A stretch of 64,000 bases of DNA from JAPUEK01 sp963815355 (GTDB taxonomy: Bacteria > Pseudomonadota > Alphaproteobacteria > Rhodobacterales > Rhodobacteraceae): positions 1 to 64,000 of the forward strand of contig CAWFGJ010000004.1 of assembly GCA_963815355.1 (NCBI GenBank). The letters are read 5' to 3'. This document shows positions 1 through 8,219 of this stretch, in pieces. The notes under the pieces are model-generated. The model was not told the DNA's origin and did no database searches. It was given only the letters and a program-made list of their open reading frames with translations. Made by a program: the position numbers and the translations under genes. How positions within the stretch are numbered: position 1 is the stretch's first letter; every line of letters starts with the position of its first letter.

Positions 1-218
1 ATGGCATCGGCGTCAGTTATCCACCCGACTGGGGCGAGCGCACGATGAGTCTTCGGCCCGGCGACCGCACCGAGCTGCGCCCGGGAATGACGTTTCACTT
101 TATGACCGGGCTTTGGTTGGAAGACATGGGATTTGAAATCACCGAGTCCATTCTGATCACAGAGGCGGGCGTTGAATGTCTGGCAAACGTGCCGCGAAAG
201 CTATTCGTCAAGGACTAG
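1..218 (+). CDS. doeA: Ectoine hydrolase DoeA, C-terminal end (5' truncated by window edge)
   Basis: The first codons of the window are the last 72 of a longer gene, read from base 3 to a TAG at 216. The peptide has the closing features of an M24 'pita-bread' hydrolase: a glycine-rich GIGVSYPPDWGE stretch, an LRPGMTFHFMTGLW segment, and a final ESILITE strand that supplies a metal-ligand glutamate in the family. DoeA opens the ectoine ring to N-acetyl-diaminobutyrate. The assignment rests mainly on doeB starting 4 bases after the stop, the usual pairing in ectoine-degrading proteobacteria. Without that neighbour it could only be called an M24-family peptidase. Confidence 0.8.
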   Translation, partial: GIGVSYPPDWGERTMSLRPGDRTELRPGMTFHFMTGLWLEDMGFEITESILITEAGVECLANVPRKLFVKD

Positions 219-222
219 TGTG

Positions 223-1227
223 ATGACCCTCCACGAAAAGCCCTCGCCCATTACTGCCACAGTCGATTTTTGCGCTGACGGCGTGCAGCATGGCTTTCTG
301 CGCCTGCCCTATAGCCGCGACGATGCGGCTTGGGGCTCAGTCATGATCCCGTTGACTGTGGCCAAGAATGGGGTGGGGCCAACCGCACTGCTAACGGGTG
401 GCAATCATGGGGATGAGTACGAAGGACCGATCGCGCTGTACGACCTTGCACGAACCTTGCGCGCGCAAGACATCAAGGGCCGCATCATAATCATTCCGGC
501 AATGAACCAGCCCGCCTTTGCTGCGGGCACCCGAACTTCGCCCATCGACAAAGGCAACATGAACCGCAGCTTTCCAGGGCGCCCGGATGGCACGGTGACG
601 GAAAAGATTGCGGATTATTTTCAGCGCGTTCTTTTGCCGATGGCCGATGTGGTCCTCGATTTTCACTCTGGCGGCAAGACATTGGATTTCTTGCCGTTTT
701 GCGCGGCACACATCCTTCCCGACAAGAGATTGGAGACCAAAGCCTTTGATCTGGTTCGGGCCTTTGGGGCGCCCTATTCGGTCAAGATGCTAGAGATTGA
801 CTCCGTCGGCATGTACGACACCGCCGCCGAAGACATGGGCAAGGTTTTCATTACGACAGAGCTTGGTGGCGGCGGGACGGCTTCTGCCACGACGGCCAAC
901 ATCGCAACACGCGGCTGTCGGGATCTGTTGATTGCGGCGGGCGTCCTGCAAGGACAAACCATCGAGCGGCCCACCACATGGCTGGACATGCCAGATGGCG
1001 ATTGCTTTAGCTTTTCAGAGGATGCGGGGCTGATCCGCTATTGCGTTGACTTGGGGGACCAAGTTGCAATCGGGCAGACGGTCGCCCTAATCTATCCGAC
1101 GGGGCGGACGGGGCTTGATCCGGTCGAAATCAAAACCCGCCGTAGCGGGCTGTTTACGGCGCGGCACTTCCCCGGCTTGGTCAAACAGGGAGATTGCGTG
1201 GCCGTCATCACTGTGGTCGTACCCTAG
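223..1227 (+). CDS. doeB: N-alpha-acetyl-L-2,4-diaminobutyrate deacetylase DoeB
   Basis: Cytoplasmic zinc enzyme of the succinylglutamate desuccinylase/aspartoacylase family that removes acetate from the DoeA product, so that diaminobutyrate can enter aspartate metabolism. The 334-residue protein shows the zinc site GGNHGDEYEG (His62, Glu65), a second histidine in DFHSGG (His148), and a TTELGGGG segment near residue 220. The frame is open upstream to 172, but the ATG at 223, four bases after doeA, gives the normal N-terminus. The stop overlaps tail-to-tail with the next gene on the other strand. Transporter and regulator genes of the ectoine cluster would lie left of the window. Confidence 0.88.
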   Translation: MTLHEKPSPITATVDFCADGVQHGFLRLPYSRDDAAWGSVMIPLTVAKNGVGPTALLTGGNHGDEYEGPIALYDLARTLRAQDIKGRIIIIPAMNQPAFAAGTRTSPIDKGNMNRSFPGRPDGTVTEKIADYFQRVLLPMADVVLDFHSGGKTLDFLPFCAAHILPDKRLETKAFDLVRAFGAPYSVKMLEIDSVGMYDTAAEDMGKVFITTELGGGGTASATTANIATRGCRDLLIAAGVLQGQTIERPTTWLDMPDGDCFSFSEDAGLIRYCVDLGDQVAIGQTVALIYPTGRTGLDPVEIKTRRSGLFTARHFPGLVKQGDCVAVITVVVP

Positions 1228-2063
1228 CTTAGCCGATACGTCGCTTTGGCGGTGCCGCTGGCGATTTGCTGCTGCTCTGCTTCGGTCAAACCAGCAATCA
1301 AACGGCGCGTCATGTCGACCCAATCCGGCAGACCCACGCCCAAATTTACAACCGGCCAATCACTGCCCCACACCACGCGTGAGGGGCCAAACGTCTGGAT
1401 GATGTGGTCTACCCAAGGTCGCAAATTTTCATACGTCGCAGCACCCGGAGCGCAATAGGCGCTGATGCCGGACAGCTTCACACGCAAATGCGCCAGGGCG
1501 GAAAGGCGGCTGATCGACTTCGCCCAAGGCTCAAATTCCCCGCCCGCGATATCGGGAACACCACAATGGTCCAAGACCAAAACCTGGTCGTCGCAAGCCC
1601 GGGCAAGCTGTTCGGCTATGTCCAGTTGGCGGGCCAGAAAACAAATGTCAAACGCGACGCCCTTTGCGCCAATCTTGCGCAGGTTCTGCCGAAACGCCTC
1701 GGTCTGTGACAGTGCGTCGGGCATCACGTGCAAGATGCGCCGATAGCCCTTCACGTGAAGGTCCGCGCCTTCCTCTAACCAAGCGTCGAACCCCGCATCC
1801 TGCTCAGGTCGGCACGAGGCAATCTGCCCCAAAAGCCCTTCTTGTCCGACAAGCCCGCCCACGAACCGTGCTTCCTTTTGGTAATCCGCATCGTCTACGC
1901 CGGTCTCCATAAAAACCGTCCCGCCAATCCCGCGGCCCGCTGACAAGGCGCGGTAGTCAGAAAGCGTAAAATCCCCGGTGGCCAGTTCGGGCGTAGTGTC
2001 TGTCCAGCTATAGCCAATCTCGCGGCGATAGATCAGGTGCTGGTGGGTGTCGATGAAATCCAT
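1224..2063 (-). CDS. Amidohydrolase, fuconolactonase/pyrone-dicarboxylate-lactonase type (COG3618)
   Basis: TIM-barrel metal-dependent hydrolase of 279 residues. The start MDFIDTHQHL carries the HxH metal pair (His7, His9). A DHCG motif and the C-terminal WGSDWPVV, with its catalytic aspartate, complete the amidohydrolase-2 signature. Members act on sugar lactones or similar cyclic esters; the substrate here cannot be told. The open frame continues upstream to 2207, but that extension overlaps the Dabb gene and lacks family sequence. It lies 22 bases after the Dabb gene and is probably cotranscribed. Its stop overlaps the doeB stop in a CTAG tetramer. Confidence 0.75.
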   Translation of the reverse strand: MDFIDTHQHLIYRREIGYSWTDTTPELATGDFTLSDYRALSAGRGIGGTVFMETGVDDADYQKEARFVGGLVGQEGLLGQIASCRPEQDAGFDAWLEEGADLHVKGYRRILHVMPDALSQTEAFRQNLRKIGAKGVAFDICFLARQLDIAEQLARACDDQVLVLDHCGVPDIAGGEFEPWAKSISRLSALAHLRVKLSGISAYCAPGAATYENLRPWVDHIIQTFGPSRVVWGSDWPVVNLGVGLPDWVDMTRRLIAGLTEAEQQQIASGTAKATYRLS

Positions 2064-2085
2064 AGGTTTTCTCGTAGAATGGCGG

Positions 2086-2379
2086 TCAAACAAGCGCGGT
2101 TGTATCGTGCTCCATAAAGGCCGCCACTTCCGGCAGCCACCTTGTCTGAACAAAATCAATGTGTTTGGGATGGTTGTTATATCCATCATAGGCCGCTTGA
2201 TCCGCAAAGATCATCGAGACTGCAAAGACGAAGTCATTCTTGGGGCTTACCTCGCGTGCGATTTCAAAGCTCTCAACGCCGGGAATGGCGGACAGCGCAT
2301 TTAGCGCCTCCAAAAAGCTACGTTCCTCGGGCGACGCCGCCGCGTGATGCAGGCGGAATAGGGCGGCATGACGGATCAT
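2086..2379 (-). CDS. Dabb-family (stress-responsive A/B barrel) protein
   Basis: Small 97-residue ferredoxin-like alpha+beta barrel protein. It begins MIRHAALFRLHH and contains an NHPKHIDFVQTRWLP segment, both typical of Dabb domains (COG2823-like dimeric barrels). The ATG at 2379 is chosen because GGAG lies about seven bases upstream and the family starts exactly here; an ATG at 2391 is the alternative. Dabb proteins often sit beside catabolic hydrolases and may act as small lyases or ligand-binding dimers, but no specific function is known. The amidohydrolase follows directly. Confidence 0.75.
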   Translation of the reverse strand: MIRHAALFRLHHAAASPEERSFLEALNALSAIPGVESFEIAREVSPKNDFVFAVSMIFADQAAYDGYNNHPKHIDFVQTRWLPEVAAFMEHDTTALV

Positions 2380-2448
2380 CGGCAACTCCATGAAACAACG
2401 TGTCAGAGTGGGGCGGTCGATTGCCCTGGATGTCAATCCATTGGCCGC

Positions 2449-3960
2449 CTAAGCCGGGCGCGGTATCGGGCGCCTCAAAAGAAGCACCAATGGAATGGCC
2501 GCCAAGGCAACCCACATCATCAATGCAAAGTCGTCAATGTAAGAGATCATCGCAGCCTGAATATTCGCCAAACCGTCGATCTGCGCGAGCAGTGTCTGAT
2601 TTCCCGCCGCCGCCAAGGGGTTGGCACCCAACAAAACGGGGTTAAAGGGGTTTATCGCGGCCACAAGCTCGCTGTGATTGATCTGTATATTCCGTACCAA
2701 CGCCGCCGACACGATAGAGATGCCGATAGAGGATCCAATGTTGCGGACGAGACTGAACAGGCTGGTTGCATCGGCGCGAAAGCGCGGCTCAATGGTGGAA
2801 AAGGCGATGGTGGACAAAGGTACAAACACCAAACCAAGACCAAGCCCCTGCACCACTCCCGAAAGAATGATCGGCGCGGAATCCATCTGTGGGCTAAACC
2901 CCGTCATTTGGTAAAGGGAAAGGGAAGTCAGCCCCAGACCCAGCGTCACCAGGTATCGCGGGTCTACCAGCCGCACCAGCCGTCCAACCACCAACATGGA
3001 CACCATGGTTCCAACGCCTCGCGGTGCCATCACAATCCCAGTGGTGATCACCGGATAGCCCAAAATGCGCGACAACATCGGCGGCAACAACGCAAGGCTC
3101 GCCAAAAGGATGATCCCCACCACAAATATAAAGAGCAGACCAGTTGCAAAGTTGCGATCTTTGAACATGGCGGGATCAAGAAAGGGTTGGGTGGTGTTAA
3201 GGATGTGGACGACAAAGATCCACATTCCAGACACAGCAACGACCGCGTAGATCCAGATTTCAGACGACGAGAACCAGTCCACCTCGCCTCCCCGATCCAG
3301 CGCCAATTGCAATGCGCCAATTGCAATTGCAAGCATCGCAAAGCCGGCAAAGTCAAAGCGGCGCCGCTTTTGCGGGGCGCGCGGCAGATAGAGAAGGCAC
3401 CCGACAAAGGCCAAGGCGCCCACCGGAAGGTTGATCAAAAAGACCCAACGCCAGTTATAACTTTCTGTCAGCCACCCCCCCAGAGTTGGCCCGATGATCG
3501 GCCCGACCATAATCCCTGCGCCCCACATGGCCATCGCCTGTCCCGCCTTTTCGCGCGGGTTAATGTCCAAGAGGAAGGTTTGCGAAAGCGGTACGATCGC
3601 CGCACCGAAAACGCCCTGCAAAAGACGGAACGCGACCATGGAATTCAGGTTCCACGCTAGCCCGCAGGCGATTGATGTGCTGACAAAGCCAACAATCGAA
3701 ATCAGAAACAGTTCGCGCTTGCCAAGACGATCCGCCAGCCAACCCGTCACCGGGGTCAGGATCGCAGAGGCAACAATGTAGCTGGTCAGGACCCAATTGA
3801 TTGTGTCCTGCGATGCCCCAAGATCCCCCGTCATCGACGGCAGGGCCACGTTGGCAATTGTGGTATCCAGCACCTGCATGATCGTCGCCAACATGATCGC
3901 CAGCGTAATCAGGCCACGGTTCTTGACCTCGACCGAGGCGGATTGAGCGTTCGTGGACAT
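2449..3960 (-). CDS. emrB: DHA2-family drug:H+ antiporter (EmrB-like)
   Basis: Inner-membrane major-facilitator exporter of 503 residues with about 14 hydrophobic segments, as expected for the DHA2 family. It carries the conserved WVLTSYIVASAILTPVTGWL segment of TM2, LADRLGKRELF (loop motif A), and GPIIGPTLGGWLTESYNWRW (antiporter motif C). It follows the membrane-fusion protein gene by 12 bases. The pair would work with an outer-membrane TolC-type channel that is not encoded here. Its substrate is probably a hydrophobic toxicant, by family only. Confidence 0.88.
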   Translation of the reverse strand: MSTNAQSASVEVKNRGLITLAIMLATIMQVLDTTIANVALPSMTGDLGASQDTINWVLTSYIVASAILTPVTGWLADRLGKRELFLISIVGFVSTSIACGLAWNLNSMVAFRLLQGVFGAAIVPLSQTFLLDINPREKAGQAMAMWGAGIMVGPIIGPTLGGWLTESYNWRWVFLINLPVGALAFVGCLLYLPRAPQKRRRFDFAGFAMLAIAIGALQLALDRGGEVDWFSSSEIWIYAVVAVSGMWIFVVHILNTTQPFLDPAMFKDRNFATGLLFIFVVGIILLASLALLPPMLSRILGYPVITTGIVMAPRGVGTMVSMLVVGRLVRLVDPRYLVTLGLGLTSLSLYQMTGFSPQMDSAPIILSGVVQGLGLGLVFVPLSTIAFSTIEPRFRADATSLFSLVRNIGSSIGISIVSAALVRNIQINHSELVAAINPFNPVLLGANPLAAAGNQTLLAQIDGLANIQAAMISYIDDFALMMWVALAAIPLVLLLRRPIPRPA

Positions 3961-3972
3961 CCGTTCGGACCT

Positions 3973-5091
3973 TTACTGATCGGCCGAGGCCGCACGCAAC
4001 ACTTCATTCGGGCGTTTCGCCGTATCGACTTTCACTTCCGCGCTCAATCCGGAGGTCAGGCTGGCCAGATCGTCCGGCCTGTCCATACGAATACGGACGG
4101 GCACCCGCTGCGTGACCTTGACCCAGTTTCCGGTCGCGTTCTGCGCGGGCAACAAGGAAAACTCGGCACCCGTCCCGGCGCCGATTGCCTCAACGGTGCC
4201 GCCATACTCGCGACCCGGCGCTATATCAAAAGTCACCACTGCACTTTGGCCAACGACAATCGCCGCAAGCTGGGTTTCCTTGAAATTCGCGTCAACCCAC
4301 ACGTCAGAGCTGTCTACCAACGCGAAAACGGCTTGACCTGCTGCAACCATAGCGCCCTTTCGGAACGATGACGCTTGATAGATCACCCCATTTGACGGTG
4401 CGGTCACGGTCGTTTGCGCCAAGTTGTATTTGGCACGATCCAGCTCTGACAGCGCCGTTACAACCTTAGGGTGCTGATCTGTTGGCGTATCAGGATCACC
4501 GCCCAAACCGGCACGTGCGGTGTTGGCGGCCAAGGTCATCACATCGGCTTGTTCATTGGCTTGGTGTGCGCGGTGCCGGGCGTCGTCAAGCGTGCTAGCC
4601 GTTGTTACGCCCCGCCCTTCCAACGCTTCTTGCCGCGCCAGTTCCTTGGCCAAAAAATCCGCGTCATCGCGCGCCAGCGCCGCTTGGGCATTGGCCTGAA
4701 GATAGATAGCTTTCATCTGCTCGACAGCTATTCGGGCGTTGCTCACTGCCGCTTCGGCCTGAGCCACGGCCAGAACATAGGGTTCAGGGTCGACCTGAAA
4801 CAACACGTCGCCCTTTTTTACCCGCTGGAGTTCCGACACCGAGACGTTCACCAGCCTGCCGCCGATGCTGGGCGAAACCGCTATCCGCGCCTGATGCAGG
4901 TTTGCGTTTTCCGTGGTCTCCGAAGCGCCGCCCGAAAACCACAGCGCGGTTGCACCACCCCCCAAGAGTAGCGGCAGGATCAGCATCAATCCTGTCACCC
5001 GCAATCGGCTGCGCGGTCTGGATGGTTGCGCCATTGCTGCTGGCTCAACGGTCGTGCGGTTTTCTGGGCTGGTGGTCACAGGTTCGCTCAT
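3973..5091 (-). CDS. emrA: HlyD/EmrA-family membrane fusion protein
   Basis: Periplasmic adaptor of 372 residues. It has a short cytoplasmic N-terminus, one membrane anchor (about residues 30-52), a split biotinyl-lipoyl-like domain beginning ARIAVSPSIGGRLVNVSVSE, a long helical hairpin (about 110-200), and a beta-barrel segment around SSDVWVDANFKETQLA. It joins the EmrB pump to an outer-membrane channel. Its start overlaps the marR stop in an ATGA tetramer, so regulator, adaptor and pump form one operon read leftward. Confidence 0.88.
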   Translation of the reverse strand: MSEPVTTSPENRTTVEPAAMAQPSRPRSRLRVTGLMLILPLLLGGGATALWFSGGASETTENANLHQARIAVSPSIGGRLVNVSVSELQRVKKGDVLFQVDPEPYVLAVAQAEAAVSNARIAVEQMKAIYLQANAQAALARDDADFLAKELARQEALEGRGVTTASTLDDARHRAHQANEQADVMTLAANTARAGLGGDPDTPTDQHPKVVTALSELDRAKYNLAQTTVTAPSNGVIYQASSFRKGAMVAAGQAVFALVDSSDVWVDANFKETQLAAIVVGQSAVVTFDIAPGREYGGTVEAIGAGTGAEFSLLPAQNATGNWVKVTQRVPVRIRMDRPDDLASLTSGLSAEVKVDTAKRPNEVLRAASADQ

Positions 5092-5570
5092 TTTAATGTA
5101 TGGGTATTGGTCGCACCGGCCGCGTTTTCAGGCCGATCCGGGGAAGCGCGGTTGAGTGTTTCGATGATCGTAAGGAGGGCCGCGTGAAAGGCACGACGTT
5201 CATCGTCCGTCAGGCCCGTCAACGCTTCGGCAGCGCATTCGAAGGCGATTGCGCGCACGCTCGGTGCCGCCGCCCGCGCCTGATCGGTAGCGACAATGAT
5301 CTTTGCGCGCCGATCTTCAGGATGGCTTTCGCGGCGCACCCAGCCTGAGCTTTCCATTCTGTCGATCAGTCGCGATACGCTGATCGGTTCCACATCAAGA
5401 TAGTCAGCCAAGGCCGCTTGTGTCGCTGGGCCTTCGCGAAGCACCCGGCCCAGCAGCCGCCACTGCGTCGCCGAAAGACCATGCGCTACGGTCAACCCTG
5501 CAAACCGACGTCGCATTGCGCGCGATGCGTCGTGGAAAAGCTGGCCTAGTCGTTCAATCTGATATGACAT
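5088..5570 (-). CDS. MarR-family transcriptional regulator
   Basis: Winged-helix repressor of 160 residues. The helix-turn-helix is in the segment TQAALADYLDVEPISVSRLI, followed by the wing RRESHPEDRRAKII. MarR proteins of emrAB operons bind phenolic or uncoupler-type ligands and repress their own operon. Being first in the operon with translational coupling (ATGA) to emrA fits that role. The ligand is not predictable from sequence. Confidence 0.88.
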   Translation of the reverse strand: MSYQIERLGQLFHDASRAMRRRFAGLTVAHGLSATQWRLLGRVLREGPATQAALADYLDVEPISVSRLIDRMESSGWVRRESHPEDRRAKIIVATDQARAAAPSVRAIAFECAAEALTGLTDDERRAFHAALLTIIETLNRASPDRPENAAGATNTHTLK

Positions 5571-5581
5571 TAAATATGCCT

Positions 5582-5592
5582 ATTATAGCTAT
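5582..5592 (-). promoter_or_regulatory. Probable promoter -10 and palindrome of the marR-emrAB operon
   Basis: Reading leftward, a perfect TATAAT is present at 5587-5582, overlapping the 8-base palindrome ATAGCTAT (5585-5592), within an AT-rich patch just upstream of the marR start at 5570. A palindrome overlapping the -10 fits autorepression by MarR. The -35 is unclear (TTG-rich sequence 16-19 bases upstream), and the predicted transcript would have a very short leader, so this is a suggestion only. Confidence 0.35.
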
Positions 5593-5725
5593 GCTTACTA
5601 TTCAAGACACAAGGATGCCGTTGCCAAACTCGTGAACCAATCCCGCGCCGACATCTCTGCCCTGCCGCGGGCCATTGTGCGGGATTGTTGTTCGCGGGAT
5701 AGTCGGCGCAAATACGAGGACAAAC

Positions 5726-6769
5726 ATGGCGATAATTGAGGTTATGGGGCAGGTCGATGGGCAGACGGTTCATGCCGCAACATTGACGGGCAACAATGGT
5801 CTTCGGGTAAAGGTGATTACCTACGGCGCGCGGCTGGCAGAACTTTGGGTTCCTGACCGCGCAGGGCAACTCGCAGATATCGTTCTGGGCCACGATACGC
5901 TTGCTGAATATGAAGCCTCTGGCACCTATTTGGGGGCCACATGCGGGCGCTATGCCAATCGGATCGCGCGGGGCCGGTTTGTGCTGGATGGCGAATTGGT
6001 CACTCTGTACACGAACGAGGGGCAGCAAACGCTGCATGGCGGCGCGTCAGGGTTTGACCGCAAGAATTGGCTAATCTCGTCCCATTCCGACAGGAGCATC
6101 ACCTTCACAGTTGGCGCGACGGATGGAGAGATGGGCTTCCCCGGCAATTTGCAGGCCCAATGCACCTACTGGCTTGACGACCAAGATCAACTTTGGATCG
6201 AAATGTCGGCGCAAACTGACGCGCCAACAGTGGTGAATTTGGTCAACCACGCCTACTTCAATCTGGCGGGACAAGGCTCCGGCCCCGTTCTTGGCCAGCA
6301 CCTGCGTGTTGACGCGGCACATTACACACCAGTCGGCGCAACTTTGATCCCGACCGGCGAGATCCTTGCCGTTACCGGAACACCTTTTGACTTTACCGCA
6401 CTTCGAGCGATTGGCGCAGTTATGAACGGGCCAAAAGGCTTCGATCACAATTGGTGCCTGTCAGAGCCCCTCCACCCATTTGGCGAAGCGTTGATGCGAC
6501 CTTGTGCCGAGGCTTTCGACACCGCCTCTGGCCGCAGGTTGCGGCTTTGGACCAACGAGCCCGGCGTGCAAGTCTACATCGGTGGCTATTTTGACGATAG
6601 TTTGGCAGGAAAACGGGGCGCAGCCTATGGCCCCTTTGCCGGCTTTGCGCTGGAAACCCAACGCTTCCCTGATTCGCCAAACCGGCCGCAGTTCCCCTCT
6701 GCACGACTGGATCCAGGGCAGACATACCGGCATCTGATGGCCTTCAACTTTGACCCCGCGCCACAATAG
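5726..6769 (+). CDS. galM: Galactose mutarotase (aldose 1-epimerase)
   Basis: Interconverts alpha and beta anomers of galactose and related aldoses. The 347-residue protein has the family landmarks: CGRYANRIARGRF, LHGGASGFDRKNW, the catalytic-histidine motif NLVNHAYFNLAGQ, and near the end GFALETQRFPDSPN, whose glutamate is the general base. The ATG at 5726 is preceded by GAGG and starts the normal N-terminus; upstream in-frame codons look non-coding. It is intact, unlike the sugar-transport and regulator genes that follow it, so it may be the surviving member of a lost galactose or galactofuranose uptake locus. Confidence 0.88.
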   Translation: MAIIEVMGQVDGQTVHAATLTGNNGLRVKVITYGARLAELWVPDRAGQLADIVLGHDTLAEYEASGTYLGATCGRYANRIARGRFVLDGELVTLYTNEGQQTLHGGASGFDRKNWLISSHSDRSITFTVGATDGEMGFPGNLQAQCTYWLDDQDQLWIEMSAQTDAPTVVNLVNHAYFNLAGQGSGPVLGQHLRVDAAHYTPVGATLIPTGEILAVTGTPFDFTALRAIGAVMNGPKGFDHNWCLSEPLHPFGEALMRPCAEAFDTASGRRLRLWTNEPGVQVYIGGYFDDSLAGKRGAAYGPFAGFALETQRFPDSPNRPQFPSARLDPGQTYRHLMAFNFDPAPQ

Positions 6770-6880
6770 CGCGCGCGCACCCAAATCAGGCCTGCAATTC
6801 GCCGCGGCGCAGCGGCGCCTTGTTGCATGCAGCATTACTTTTGATAGCGCGCCGGTCAGCCGCGTTGAGAGGCGTCGTCA

Positions 6881-7079
6881 AAGACAAAAAGTAGGCGAAT
6901 CAAGGCACTTTTGACGAAACTCGCGCTTGGCGCTGGGCTTTCTGCGCTTATGCCTTCGACCGCGTCGGCAGATGGACTGCAGGGCAAAATCATTGGCTTT
7001 TCGTAGATTGGCTCAGAGTCGGGATGGCGCGCCGCCGAAAACTCAATGACCAAAGTCGAAGTTGAAAAAACGCGGAATC
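6881..7079 (+). pseudogene. Remnant of a YtfQ-like sugar-binding protein (N-terminus only)
   Basis: The frame from 6881 encodes a basic stretch, a hydrophobic signal-peptide core ending STASA, then KIIGFS, a TAG stop (7003-7005 region), and IGSESGWRAAENSMTK. Periplasmic binding proteins of the YtfQ (galactofuranose) type have GFSQIGSESGWRAAE at the same place, so the TAG stands where a CAG glutamine is expected. There is no start codon in frame, and the rest of the roughly 300-residue protein is missing. A short frame slip at about 7066 joins it to the next fragment. Family recognition is from memory of the motif. Confidence 0.6.
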
Positions 7080-7285
7080 GCGCCGCTGGGCGGTCGTTTT
7101 TCCATCCCCATGTCAGTCGTCGGCGCATTGATCATTCCGGTGATGAATACAGGCATCCTGATCTCGGGCCTTTCGCCAGAGTTCAGCCTAGTCGTCGAAT
7201 TCGGCGTCATCATTCTGATCCCTCTCTTGCAGTCCCCTCTTTCTGCGAACGTCTTCAAGCGCAGCTTCGGAGCCAAAATAAACCA
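7062..7285 (+). pseudogene. Remnant of an RbsC/YtfT-type sugar ABC permease (C-terminus)
   Basis: The frame reads KKRGI, then PLGGRFSIPMSVVGALIIP, MNTGILISGLSPEFSLVVE and LIPLLQSP. The GGRFS...GALII...LLQSP pattern is the end of RbsC/YtfT-family permeases that partner YtfQ-like binding proteins. Only about 60 residues remain, so the ATPase gene and most of the permease have been lost between this fragment and the binding-protein fragment. An ATG at 7285 opening a basic-hydrophobic stretch could be the start of a second permease, but it decays at once. Confidence 0.55.
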
Positions 7286-7463
7286 TGAATCGCGTTCTGC
7301 GCCCTCTACTCGCGCCCACGGCCAGTTTCCTGGCGGCCAATTTTCCCCGCAGCCCCTCGCCACAAGGCCGCGCGTGGGCCCAGAAAGGCGCCTTGGACCG
7401 CATGAGATGAGCGAATCCGGGAGCTTTATAACCAAGCTTTCCGGGTGACCTGCGGCACGCAGC

Positions 7464-8090
7464 TTTCATTCCTATGTCGTTAAAGAGATCGGGCGGGCCG
7501 TTATCTCGGGCAAATTTTGGCTGGTGCCGCATTGCCCGGCAATGCTGAGATGATGGACAGGTTTGGCGCTGAAGACGCTGGAGGCCAAGGGTTTGGTTGA
7601 GGCGCGCGCCAAAGTTGCCGCACGTGTCCTGCCCCGACCTCGGGGCAGCCCGCTTGACCGAAAGGTTCTGTCTTGGGCTTTGATAGGACGCATTTCAAGT
7701 CGTCCGGGTTGCAATTGAGGTCGAAGCCGCCGCGCTCGCGCCCCGCCACCGGGACGGTGAACATATGCGCTTGCTAAGTTACCGGATGAACCAACGCAGA
7801 TCGATGACCCAAAACGCAAAGCCCTTTGCACTGGCTGAATTTGAAATCCACCGGTTGATCTGTGAAGCCACGGCCAGCCCCCTTCTTCATGCACCCGCAC
7901 CAATCGTTGAATTTGGGTAGCGGCCGCCGGCAGCGCCCGCCTCAACCCTGACAAGACCACGCCAGCGGAAGGGTTCGCTGGCTCAAAGACCGCGTTGTAT
8001 CTCGCCCTGCTGACGGCGATCGAGCAAAGCGACGAGGCCAATGCAAGGCGAGTGATGGCCGATATTCCAACCTTGGACGCCCCAGCTTAG
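7464..8090 (+). pseudogene. Remnant of a FadR/DgoR-type GntR regulator
   Basis: Pieces in different frames line up with one GntR/FadR protein. FHSYVVKEIGRAVISGKF is the start of the winged helix. LPGNAEMMDRFG follows after a one-base frame change. LKTLEAKGLVEARAKV is the recognition-helix region, with about seven residues deleted before it. LDRKVLSW comes next, and FALAEFEIHRLICEATASPL carries the FCD-domain histidine region. LALLTAIEQSDEANARRVMA is the last helix, ending at TAG 8088. Several stops and frame changes make it non-functional. DgoR-like regulators control galactonate/galactose genes, which matches the neighbouring mutarotase and transporter remnants. Confidence 0.65.
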
Positions 8091-8134
8091 AGCCAATCGG
8101 GCCGCACCAAAAATGCTGCATTTGCGAGATTTCT

Positions 8135-8148
8135 TTGACCTCGCGCAA
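8135..8148. promoter_or_regulatory. Possible FNR/DNR-type box upstream of pseudoazurin
   Basis: TTGACCTCGCGCAA resembles the 14-base Crp/FNR-family site TTGAC-N4-GTCAA, with one mismatch in the right half. It lies about 70 bases before the pseudoazurin start, a reasonable activator position. Pseudoazurins commonly serve denitrification and are often under FNR or DNR control. No matching regulator is in the window, so this is tentative. Confidence 0.3.
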
Positions 8149-8219
8149 AGTGTGGCGCGGTGAAACAAACTATTCGTTCACCCAACGTGCCATCCCGGCG
8201 CGGTTTTCGGAGAAAATCC

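Noticed and set aside
1748..1761. CCTTCACGTGAAGG palindrome as a parS site
   Set aside because: Only the central TTCACGTGAA matches; both outer triplets differ from TGTTTCACGTGAAACA, it is far from parAB, and it is explained by codons of the amidohydrolase.
2368..3660. 430-codon open frame on the plus strand opposite emrB
   Set aside because: It is the antisense of a clear membrane transporter gene; its translation is highly basic, rich in H, R, Q and without domain motifs, and it has no ribosome site.
7062..7448. A real 128-codon gene starting at TTG 7062
   Set aside because: The first 60 codons match only the end of a sugar permease and the rest is unlike any protein; it is better read as a relic running into non-coding sequence.
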